In this document: one piece after another, positions 1 through 6,166 of the stretch
Numbering within the stretch: position 1 is the first letter of the stretch
How the letters are laid out: every line of letters starts with the position of its first letter
NCBI GenBank assembly: GCA_900769985.1
Contig: CAAGIS010000173.1
Span: 1 to 22,307 of the forward strand
Reading direction: 5' to 3'
Origin: Spirochaetia bacterium
GTDB taxonomy: Bacteria; Spirochaetota; Spirochaetia; Treponematales; Treponemataceae
DNA: 22,307 bases
Made by a program: the position numbers and the translations under genes
Notes under the pieces: model-generated
Database searches by the model: none
Told to the model about the DNA's origin: nothing
Seen by the model: the letters and a program-made list of their open reading frames with translations, nothing else

Positions 1-69
1 AGTTACATCAGCGCAGAAACTCTTCGCGAGCAGAAAATTGACTTGGAGAAGGAGCAGAAAGCAGCCTGA
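1..69 (+). CDS. 3' end of an unidentified coding region (partial)
   Basis: An open frame enters from the left edge and stops at TGA 67-69, giving 22 residues that begin SYISAETLREQK and are rich in Lys and Glu, probably helical. It is too short to assign. It lies just before a restriction-modification remnant and has similar moderate GC content. It may therefore be a displaced piece of the same restriction-modification locus, or the end of an unrelated upstream gene. Only sequence to the left of the window can decide. Confidence 0.4.
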   Translation, partial: SYISAETLREQKIDLEKEQKAA

Positions 70-110
70 TTTGAATGACTTTTTTCAGAGAAATTGCGAA
101 CAAATCTTGA

Positions 111-701
111 CGCTATCTTGGAAAATTTCCTATTGTTGGTTTTTCAAAGGCGAATATCCTTGCTTCAAATACAATTTATAGCATTTATACAAAAAATGAA
201 AATTATTCATTAATGTATATTTTATGTATACTTAATTCTGCATTTATTAAAAATTATTGGCTTTCAAAATATAGTGACAGCAAACAATTATTTCCAAAAA
301 TAAAAGGATATCAATTAAAAGAACTTCCTATTCCCGAAATTTCTCTCGAAGCCCAGCAGCCGTTCATCGCCCTCTCCGACAAAATGCTCACCCTCAACGA
401 AACGCTGCAGAAAAAATCCAGCAACTTCCTAAAAGTCGTAAAGCAGACATTTGCACTGGAAAAAATCAGCACAAAACTGGAAACCTTCTACGACCTGGAC
501 TTTGACGGTTTTATGAAAGAACTCAAGCAGAAAGTCACCCCAAAAATCAAACTCGAATGGCTCGAAATTTTTGAAGATACAAAAAAGAAGCTCCAGGAGC
601 TGCAAAATCAAATCACCGCCACCGACAAAGAAATCAACGCTCTTGTCTACAAACTCTACGATTTAACCGAAGAAGAAATCAAAATTGTGGAAGGGAGGTA
701 G
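111..701 (+). pseudogene. C-terminal remnant of a type IIG (Eco57I-like) restriction-modification enzyme, specificity domain
   Basis: The frame stays open from just after TGA 108-110 to TAG 699-701. The first internal ATG (213) falls in the middle of the domain, so the usual N-terminal nuclease and methyltransferase parts are missing. The visible protein has the layout of a TaqI/Eco57I-type C-terminal target-recognition module. There is a YILCILNSAFIKNYW segment like the family's 'YLLGILNSKL' motif. An FPKIKGYQLKELPIP segment follows, then a long helical region, and finally the typical ending INALVYKLYDLTEEEIKIVE. In intact enzymes this module reads the DNA target for both methylation and cleavage, so this fragment alone cannot methylate or cut. 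Bases 111 to about 335 are much more AT-rich than 335-701, as if a recognition segment had been exchanged. The 3' end supplies the Shine-Dalgarno sequence of the next gene. A short peptide starting at ATG 213 could still be made. Confidence 0.7.
693..698 (+). promoter_or_regulatory. Strong ribosome binding site overlapping the end of the upstream frame
   Basis: GGGAGG lies 8 bases before ATG 707 and immediately before the TAG stop of the restriction-modification remnant. It fixes the start of the RES-like gene and implies translational coupling, that is, an inherited operon arrangement with the restriction-modification gene. Confidence 0.7.
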
Positions 702-706
702 AAGAT

Positions 707-1588
707 ATGGACAAATTTCAAGAAAGATTAGAGCAAATTCCAACAGAAAAAATAAAAAGTCGTCTTGATAAGTTTTTATGCTTGGATTTTGAAAGTATGT
801 CTGAAGCTGAAATTCGTGCAGAGTATTGTAAAACTTTATCTTTTTCTCAAGCAGGCTGTTTTTTAATACCAAAGTTACTTTGTTCACAAAAAACAAAATT
901 ATATAGGGTCGTAAATTTTTTTAATAAAGATTCTGAAAAAACATTTGAAGAAAAGAATTTCTTTTATAGAAACATTCAAAGTGTATCATATTTTTGGGAA
1001 CCTCCTTTGGAAAAATGCTTAACAGGAAGAATAAATATAGAAAATGAGCAAGTATTATATACATCTGAAAATTATACCACTTGCATTAAGGAATGTGACA
1101 TCAAACGAGATGATTTATTTTTCATAATTGTTTATGAAGTAATTAAAGATTTTGAGTATGTACCTGTTGGGTTAAAACCTAAATATAATGATAGTCGAAA
1201 TCATAAAAACAATGATTTGATTTTGGATTTCCAATCTAGAATTCTTAGAAAGAATCTAACTTCTGATAATAAGAATTATCTATATAAATTAACTCAATCA
1301 ATTGCAAGAACTATGGAACTTTTTCCGATAGTTCCAATAGCATATCCATCATCAAAGGATATTCGGTTTTATAATTTTTGTTTTACAAAGAAGCAGGCTC
1401 ATGATTATCTTAAGGTATATGGAGTTTGGGTTTGCAAATATAAATCAAATGTAAAAAATTTTTATATTGGTGGATTTTATAAAGGCGATGGTGATGAAAA
1501 TTCAAAACCAAAGTTTTATGAATGTGGTTCTGTGGAGCAAAGATTATACTTTCCTGAGATTAAACTTAAAACTGAATTCAGAAAATAG
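707..1588 (+). CDS. RES-domain-like protein, putative NAD+-degrading enzyme
   Basis: This encodes 293 residues with no signal peptide or membrane segment. The central part reads R67 (LYRVV), then TGRIN with R108, VLYTS with Y118, CIKEC with E129, and much later AYPSS with S215/S216. RES-domain toxins use a conserved Arg, Tyr, Glu and Ser to break down NAD+. From memory, the Arg-Tyr and Tyr-Glu spacings in characterised Res proteins are about 10 and 11, which is what is seen here (108, 118, 129), and the distant Ser also fits. The protein is longer than minimal Res toxins, having an N-terminal helical extension of about 60 residues. The usual Xre/DUF2384-type antitoxin is not upstream. Instead the gene follows a restriction-modification remnant by 5 bases, with a strong ribosome site, and precedes a small ORF that could be its partner. 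The gene is visibly more AT-rich than pgk or the phosphatase, suggesting transfer. The function is inferred from motif spacing only. Confidence 0.55.
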   Translation: MDKFQERLEQIPTEKIKSRLDKFLCLDFESMSEAEIRAEYCKTLSFSQAGCFLIPKLLCSQKTKLYRVVNFFNKDSEKTFEEKNFFYRNIQSVSYFWEPPLEKCLTGRINIENEQVLYTSENYTTCIKECDIKRDDLFFIIVYEVIKDFEYVPVGLKPKYNDSRNHKNNDLILDFQSRILRKNLTSDNKNYLYKLTQSIARTMELFPIVPIAYPSSKDIRFYNFCFTKKQAHDYLKVYGVWVCKYKSNVKNFYIGGFYKGDGDENSKPKFYECGSVEQRLYFPEIKLKTEFRK

Positions 1589-1623
1589 TATATAAAACTT
1601 TACTGAGATTACAAGGGAATATT

Positions 1624-1890
1624 GTGAATAAGTTTAAAAAAAAAGAATTTACAGAAATTGAGAATCTGGTTGAGTGTGCTTTATCAGCATCATCAAAAGA
1701 CAATGCCAGGAAATATATTAATAAATTAAGATTTTTGGCAAGTAAGATAGATTTTGGATATAATAAAAACGTCTATTTAGAAATGGTTAATTCTGTGGAT
1801 AATGCTTCAGGAAGATATCATAATGAACTAGAATCAAATGCAATGCAAATGTTAAATAAGGTTGCAATTTTTTGTGTTGATATTGAATAA
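1624..1890 (+). CDS. Small hypothetical protein downstream of the RES-like gene
   Basis: This encodes 88 residues and is not recognised as any family. It starts at GTG 1624, preceded by AAGGGA at 1613-1618, and stops at TAA 1888-1890. It appears all-helical with no signal peptide or membrane span. The N-terminus is Lys-rich (KFKKKEF), followed by heptad-like helices. It lies 35 bases after the RES-like gene on the same strand, with the same AT-rich composition, so the two are probably co-transcribed. Its size and position fit an antitoxin or immunity partner, but that is inference. It may also be an unrelated cargo gene. Confidence 0.5.
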   Translation: MNKFKKKEFTEIENLVECALSASSKDNARKYINKLRFLASKIDFGYNKNVYLEMVNSVDNASGRYHNELESNAMQMLNKVAIFCVDIE

Positions 1891-1918
1891 TAGTTTTTGC
1901 TTTTCCAAATTTGACGAA

Positions 1919-2025
1919 AACCCAAAACTATGTTATTTTAAAGAAAAGGAAATGCCTGAATTTGGGTTATCTCCACTTATGCGAATGACCGCCCGATACT
2001 TCAAACAGAAGGCGGCTATTTTTTT
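1919..2025 (+). repeat. Intergenic element with two hairpins, the second terminator-like
   Basis: The arms AACCCAAA (1919-1926) and TTTGGGTT (1961-1968) form an 8-bp inverted repeat with a 34-base loop. A second stem, CCGCC (1989-1993) with GGCGG (2011-2015), follows and leads into a run of T (2019-2025). Between them lies an imperfect palindrome around CACTTATGCGAATG. The block is less AT-rich than its surroundings and may be a dispersed repeat. No second copy was seen in this window. Confidence 0.4.
1989..2025 (+). terminator. Probable Rho-independent terminator of the RES-like unit
   Basis: A 5-bp pure G/C stem (1989-1993 with 2011-2015), a 17-base loop and a U-rich tail at 2019-2025. It lies about 100 bases after the 88-residue gene and just before the brnT promoter, so it would insulate the toxin-antitoxin operon from read-through. 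The long loop makes it a modest candidate. Confidence 0.45.
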
Positions 2026-2036
2026 AAAAACAATAT

Positions 2037-2077
2037 TTGACTTATACATAAATTTATATGTATAATATATATGTATA
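2037..2077 (+). promoter_or_regulatory. brnTA promoter with overlapping candidate BrnA operator
   Basis: The -35 box TTGACT (2037-2042) and the -10 box TATAAT (2061-2066) are separated by 18 bases. Within and just after the promoter are three copies of one half-site: TATACATA (2043-2050, inverted), TATGTATA (2057-2064, overlapping the -10) and TATGTATA (2070-2077, overlapping the start of the gene). The copies are spaced 13-14 bases apart. Regularly spaced half-sites fit binding by a dimeric ribbon-helix-helix repressor such as BrnA, which is known to autoregulate its operon. The expected transcription start is about 2073, leaving almost no leader. Confidence 0.55.
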
Positions 2078-2346
2078 TGACTTTTGAATGGGATGAAAAT
2101 AAAAATTCTGAAAACATAAAAAAACATAATGTTTCATTTGAAAAGGCGCAGGATGCTTTTTTTGATGAAAAACGTATGATTTTGGAAGATATAAAACATT
2201 CCAATTCTGAAAAGCGTTATTTCTGTATCGGGAAAACAGATGAAGGAATTTTGACTGTGCGTTTTACAATGCGAGGTCAAAATATCAGAATTTTTGGCGC
2301 TGGTTACTGGCGTCAGGGAAAGAAACGATATGAAGAACATTTATAG
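2077..2346 (+). CDS. brnT: BrnT family toxin (ribonuclease)
   Basis: BrnT toxins are small RelE-like ribonucleases that stop translation until bound by BrnA. From ATG 2077 the protein is 89 residues and begins with the family hallmark FEWDENKN followed by NIKKHNVSFEKAQDAFFD. It ends with the conserved strand region (RGQNIRIFGAGYW) and KKRYEEHL. The family usually has 'R-I-I-S-A-R' near that strand, and here it reads RIFGAGYWR, a slight variation. Another ATG at 2071 would add two residues. 2077 is preferred because family members start right before the F-x-W-D motif and because the predicted transcription start is about 2073. There is no Shine-Dalgarno sequence, so translation would be nearly leaderless. 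The gene overlaps brnA by 17 bases. Confidence 0.85.
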   Translation: MTFEWDENKNSENIKKHNVSFEKAQDAFFDEKRMILEDIKHSNSEKRYFCIGKTDEGILTVRFTMRGQNIRIFGAGYWRQGKKRYEEHL

Positions 2347-2578
2347 CAACCCGGAAAAATCTGTAGGGAACGCATTGGAATCGGCTGTGGTTATTGAGGA
2401 TTTTCTTCCTGCTCCTGCAGAACTTATAAGAAAAAATGCTAAGGAAAAAATAACGATTTCCATTGACTCGGACTGCATTCAGTTTTTTAAGAAAGAAGCC
2501 AAAAAGAATAATACCAAGTATCAGACTATGATGAACGAAGTGCTCTCTCAATACGCAAAGCACTATTCCGCAAACTAA
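2330..2578 (+). CDS. brnA: BrnA family antitoxin
   Basis: BrnA neutralises BrnT and represses the brnTA promoter through its ribbon-helix-helix DNA-binding domain. The 82-residue protein has a variable N-terminus that would wrap the toxin, then KITISIDSDCIQFFKKEAKK followed by a helix ending VLSQYAKHY. This is the beta strand and two helices of the RHH fold. ATG 2330 is chosen over an upstream ATG at 2294 because AGGGA (2315-2319) lies about 10 bases before it and because it gives the normal family length. The start overlaps the end of brnT, implying coupled translation. It converges on the next gene with only 11 bases between stops. Confidence 0.82.
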   Translation: MKNIYSNPEKSVGNALESAVVIEDFLPAPAELIRKNAKEKITISIDSDCIQFFKKEAKKNNTKYQTMMNEVLSQYAKHYSAN

Positions 2579-2589
2579 ACCACACTACC

Positions 2590-3798
2590 CTACTTTTTCC
2601 GTCCGGCGAGAATTACACCAGCCATCAGGGCGGTAAAAGGTGCGGTTGAGGCAAGGCCAAAGCTTCCGGCGATGGTGTTGATGATTTCGGCGGCGACCTG
2701 GTTGTTGTTCAGAATGTTGTAGAGAGGAGTTCCCTGCGCCATAAACGTCATTAAAAGGGAGATGCAGCTTCCAGAGTACGCAAGAAGAAGGGTTGTCGTC
2801 ATTGTTCCCATTGCGGCGCGTGCTACGGCAAGACCGGATTTGACTGCTTCAAGGCGCGAAATTGAAGGACACTTTTTTACGACTTCGTTTACGGCTGACG
2901 TTATGTCAACAGACAAGTCCATAATTGAGCCGCTTGCGCCAACAAGAATTGAACTTGTAAAAATGCGCGTTAAGTTAAGGTATTCGTAGCCGGAATACAA
3001 AACGCTTTCGGAATATGCCATCACCGCGCCGTGAATTTTAAAAGTCCTCGTGCAGATGACAGAAAGAACAGCCGCAAGACCTATTCCCAAAAGTGCACCC
3101 GACACGGATGACAAAAGCCGCCTGTCAAAACCGTACACAAGCGAAAGGATAATCACGGTAAGAAGAACAGTAACTGCACAGCCGCACAAAAGCGGATCGT
3201 AGCCTTTCAAGTACATCGGAACAAGAATTTTCCAGAGCGTTAAAACAGTGATGACAAACGAAAGTACCGAGCGAACGCCTGTCGCCCCGGCAAACGCAAT
3301 CAGAAAAACAGCGAACGCAAGCGCAAGAACAAGTTCGCCTTTGAGCCTGTAATAGTCAATCAGGTTTACAGAAAGAAATTCAATTCCGCAGTCCGAACCG
3401 CTTTCGTCACTTTCTTTTGAACTTTCAGTTCCTTCAACTTTTTCAACTTTTTCAGCCGCCTCTGATTCCTGCCAGTGAACGATGACCTGAGCTTTATCGC
3501 CCGGCACAAAAATCTTGTCCTGCGAAAGAGAGCCTGTAAGCATATTCCACCCTTGTGCCGTCATTCCCTTAAATTTTCCGTTCAGAAAACGCACTGAGCA
3601 GACTTGCTGCCCGGTACGTATAAGACCGGTGTCTATAATACGGCTGTTGTCCACCGCCTCTACAAGCGCCCTGCACTTTACGGCATCGCGAAACTGAAGC
3701 GCACCTTCAAATCCAGTGGGCAGGAGGAAAAGGAATGCCGCAAATACAGCTGACACTATGACGGTAACACTCGTATTATTAAACTTCGGTCTGTTCAT
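2590..3798 (-). CDS. YibE/F family multi-pass membrane protein
   Basis: This encodes 402 residues of the YibE/F-like family, integral inner-membrane proteins of unproven function, possibly transporters. There is one N-terminal membrane segment (about residues 10-28). An extracytoplasmic part of about 120 residues follows, containing a GDKAQVIVHW beta segment and a very acidic Glu/Ser linker (about 112-135). About seven hydrophobic segments make up the rest. The family signature, GASGSIMDLSVDITSAVNEV, is present in the C-terminal half. The ribosome site is weak (AAAGG). The gene lies 29 bases after the alkaline phosphatase on the same strand with no terminator between, so the two are probably one transcript. 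A role linked to phosphate or envelope metabolism is possible from context only. Confidence 0.8.
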   Translation of the reverse strand: MNRPKFNNTSVTVIVSAVFAAFLFLLPTGFEGALQFRDAVKCRALVEAVDNSRIIDTGLIRTGQQVCSVRFLNGKFKGMTAQGWNMLTGSLSQDKIFVPGDKAQVIVHWQESEAAEKVEKVEGTESSKESDESGSDCGIEFLSVNLIDYYRLKGELVLALAFAVFLIAFAGATGVRSVLSFVITVLTLWKILVPMYLKGYDPLLCGCAVTVLLTVIILSLVYGFDRRLLSSVSGALLGIGLAAVLSVICTRTFKIHGAVMAYSESVLYSGYEYLNLTRIFTSSILVGASGSIMDLSVDITSAVNEVVKKCPSISRLEAVKSGLAVARAAMGTMTTTLLLAYSGSCISLLMTFMAQGTPLYNILNNNQVAAEIINTIAGSFGLASTAPFTALMAGVILAGRKK

Positions 3799-3827
3799 TT
3801 TTTGCCTTTTTAATTTTGTCCTGCTTT

Positions 3828-5357
3828 TTAGTCCTGCTTTACGCTTGTAAGCGCAGCAAGTTTTTTGTAAATGTCAGTGTTGTCGTAGTAGCCTGCAAAC
3901 TCATCCTGACCTGCGCCAAGTGCAAATACCGGAACAGGAAGTCCTGTGTGAGAGAACGAAGTAAACGCAATTCCGCTCTTGTTGTTCAGAACGTGAGTTA
4001 TGGTAACAGTGAGCGGCTCGTAAGTTCCGTACAGCTCGTATTCCTGCTGACCGCTTGTTTTTGTGCCGGACATCGTTTTGTTGTAAGCATCGCGGATTCT
4101 TCCGTATTCGTATTCTGTAAGAACAAGTCCGCCGTTTTTGTCTTTTCCTGCACTTCCCGGAACTTTAAGGCCGAACAGTTCTGTAACGTCTTTCATTACA
4201 TCGTCAAACGAAGTGCCGTTCTTTTTGTATGAAGAAACGTAGTCGCTGTCGAACTTTGCATAGGAAATCTTCTGGCTTTTGAGCGTGTTGAAAAAAAGGT
4301 TGTAGTCAGTTCCTGCAAAACCGATTGAAAGACCGCCTGTTTCGTGATCGGCAGTTACAAGAATGAGAGTTTCTTTAGGGTGCTTGTTGTAAAAATCAAC
4401 CGCCTCTTTTACAGCTTCTGAAAGCGCAAGAGTATCTGCGATTGTTGAACGCGCATCGTTTGCGTGGCACGCCCAGTCGATTTTTCCGCCTTCAACCATC
4501 ATAAAAAATCCGTTCTTGTTGTCCAGAACTTCAATTCCTTTTTTAACATAGTCGCGAAGACCCCATTCACCTTCTGCGCGGTCGTTTTCGTAGTTCATTG
4601 CATTTGCATCAGCAAGCGTTTCTGAAACTACAATTGCCTTGTCGCCGTTTTTGAGGGAAGATGCTTCTTTTTGGGTAAAGCAGACTTTGTAGCCGGCTTT
4701 CTGAGCAAGGCTGTAGATTGATTCCTTGTCGCCTTTTTTGTCCTCAGGTTCCATAAGAGCGCCGCCTGCAAAATAGTCAAAATTACTTGCAACAAGTTCA
4801 AGACCAATCGGATAGTTGCTCTTGCGGCTTGCCTGATGTGCATAAGTTGCCGCCGGAGTTGCGTGGTTCAGGTTAACTGTAGAAAGAACGCCGATTTTCC
4901 ACTTTTTCTGGTCGCGGAGCTGTTCTGCAATTGTGCGGTATTTTATCTTTTTTGAAATGTCAACGTTGATTGATGACGAATGTGTTTTCTTTCCCGTAAA
5001 AATTGAAGTTGCCGTAGAAGCAGAGTCTGGCGCAAATGAAGTTGCATCATAAGTCTGCGCGCTTCCTGCAACCGGGAATTTCATAAAGCTCAAAAGTCCG
5101 CCTTTTGGTGAATCTGACGGATTTGAAGAATTCTTTACGTCGTTTACGATTCCTGCCGCATCTTTTCCGATAAAGTATGCTGAACTCTGAATCTGCGGAT
5201 AGCTCATTCCGTCACCGATAAACACGAACACGTATTTTGGAGTTCCCTTGCCTGTAGGTGTTCCCGCAATTTCCTGTGCGAACGCGCCTGCTGTCATAAG
5301 TGATGCAAGCGCAATTCCCGCCGCTTTTTTACAGATACTTTTAACTGACCTGTTCAT
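3828..5357 (-). CDS. phoA: Exported alkaline phosphatase (PhoA family)
   Basis: This secreted metalloenzyme hydrolyses phosphate monoesters to release inorganic phosphate. The 509 residues begin with a Sec signal peptide (hydrophobic about 11-24, cleavage likely after AFA-27). Metal and active-site motifs appear in PhoA order: FIGDG with D49, PDSAS with nucleophile S112, NHATPAA with H165, EGGKIDW with E289 and D294, CHAND with H298, TADHETGG with D337/H338, and SHTGLP with H470. The length is close to the family's usual range. The region around 350-445 is the crown-like insert. A very strong GGAGG lies unusually close, 4 bases upstream of the ATG. The gene heads a pair with the YibE/F gene. 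No clear Pho box was found in the 149-base upstream gap. Confidence 0.93.
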   Translation of the reverse strand: MNRSVKSICKKAAGIALASLMTAGAFAQEIAGTPTGKGTPKYVFVFIGDGMSYPQIQSSAYFIGKDAAGIVNDVKNSSNPSDSPKGGLLSFMKFPVAGSAQTYDATSFAPDSASTATSIFTGKKTHSSSINVDISKKIKYRTIAEQLRDQKKWKIGVLSTVNLNHATPAATYAHQASRKSNYPIGLELVASNFDYFAGGALMEPEDKKGDKESIYSLAQKAGYKVCFTQKEASSLKNGDKAIVVSETLADANAMNYENDRAEGEWGLRDYVKKGIEVLDNKNGFFMMVEGGKIDWACHANDARSTIADTLALSEAVKEAVDFYNKHPKETLILVTADHETGGLSIGFAGTDYNLFFNTLKSQKISYAKFDSDYVSSYKKNGTSFDDVMKDVTELFGLKVPGSAGKDKNGGLVLTEYEYGRIRDAYNKTMSGTKTSGQQEYELYGTYEPLTVTITHVLNNKSGIAFTSFSHTGLPVPVFALGAGQDEFAGYYDNTDIYKKLAALTSVKQD

Positions 5358-5506
5358 ATAGCCTCCATTAAAACAAATTGATTGAATGTAAATTTTGCTT
5401 TGTTTATGGAAGCATACTAGATGAATTATGTTAATTTTTTTTGAAAGAATTGTAAAAAGTATGTAAGAAATTCACGGCAAGAATGAACTTAAAAAAAGCC
5501 GCTCTT
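5358..5506 (-). promoter_or_regulatory. Upstream region of the phosphatase gene, promoter not resolved
   Basis: This 149-base AT-rich gap holds the ribosome site GGAGGC (5361-5366, minus strand) and several A/T-rich stretches that could serve as -10 boxes, such as TAGTAT. No convincing -35/-10 pair, Pho box or inverted repeat stands out. On the Rpn side a T-run follows the pseudogene stop on the minus strand, but its stem is too weak to call a terminator. Confidence 0.3.
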
Positions 5507-6166
5507 CTAAAGCATTTTCCTTATTTCTTCAACAGAAACGCCGTACTTTTCTGCAACACTTTCAATTGGAATGTTAAAATCCCGTACCGCAATAACTGCT
5601 AAATCAAGTCTGGCTTTTGCCATTCCAAGATTAAGACCTTCCTGCTTGCCGTGTAATTTACCCAGTTCCATACCTTGCAGTTTACCCAACTCTATGCCTT
5701 GACGTTTGCCGAGCTCAAGGCCGAGTTTTTTGCCTTCGTTGTATTTTAGGTTCATTTCCATTTGTAGTGTCATGTACTGCCTCCGGATATTAGCGTTCTG
5801 GATTGCTTTTTTTACGTGCTGGGCGAGGTCTTGGGTAAAATCGTTTTGGGGAACGTTTGTCTTGATGAATTTGAAAAAGTCGCGGAGTTCTTTATTCCCG
5901 GTGGCTTGCCAGCAACTTATATTATAAAACAGTTTTTTCGTTTTGTCATCCGGCAGGGACTGGTCTTCACGGCAGGTTGTCATATAGGTGTAGAGCGAAA
6001 GTCCTTTTTTGAAGGGGTCTTCGAGGCAGAGAAAGATTATTACGTTCTCCTTGAGCCTTGCAAAGTCTATGCCGGTTTTAAGGACGTCTACGTCGATACA
6101 GCTTGATTAATACCGAGAGCGCAGAAGCAGGTTTGACTTGCAGGAGGTCTGCATTTCGATGTCGTA
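5507..6166 (-). pseudogene. Broken Rpn / PD-(D/E)XK 'putative transposase' gene, 5' truncated with an internal stop
   Basis: Rpn-family proteins are PD-(D/E)XK nucleases that promote recombination and are often called putative transposases. The minus-strand frame begins in the middle of the nuclease core with YDIEMQ (6149-6166), carrying the family's catalytic E-x-Q. It continues to RSRY and meets TAA at 6107-6109, where intact homologues read a second Tyr. After the stop it resumes in the same frame with IDVDVLKTGIDFARLKENV, IFLCLEDPFKKGLSLYTYM and the helical C-terminal part. Four tandem 8-residue units of the ELGKxQG type follow (about 5626-5730). The frame ends with AEKYGVSVEEIRKML. The N-terminal third, including the first catalytic Asp, is missing. 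ATG 5983 could still give a 158-residue fragment without catalytic residues. The 5' break point lies inside the upstream lipoprotein gene. Confidence 0.78.

Noticed and set aside
1919..2025. Integron attC recombination site
   Set aside because: The inverted arms do not match the RYYYAAC/GTTRRRY core and inverse-core layout, and no integrase or cassette array is visible.
1862..2065. A 67-codon plus-strand open frame running over the intergenic hairpins
   Set aside because: It starts inside the 88-residue gene, crosses the inverted repeats and terminator-like stem, has no ribosome site and no protein-like pattern.
2294..2329. ATG 2294 as start of brnA
   Set aside because: It lies deep within brnT, has no ribosome site and makes the antitoxin longer than usual; ATG 2330 fits better.
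5358..5506. Pho box or riboswitch upstream of the phosphatase
   Set aside because: No repeated CTGTCAT-like motif or stable paired structure could be recognised by eye.
5626..5730. CRISPR-like array in the 24-base repeats
   Set aside because: The repeats are contiguous, in coding frame and without spacers; they encode an 8-residue protein repeat.
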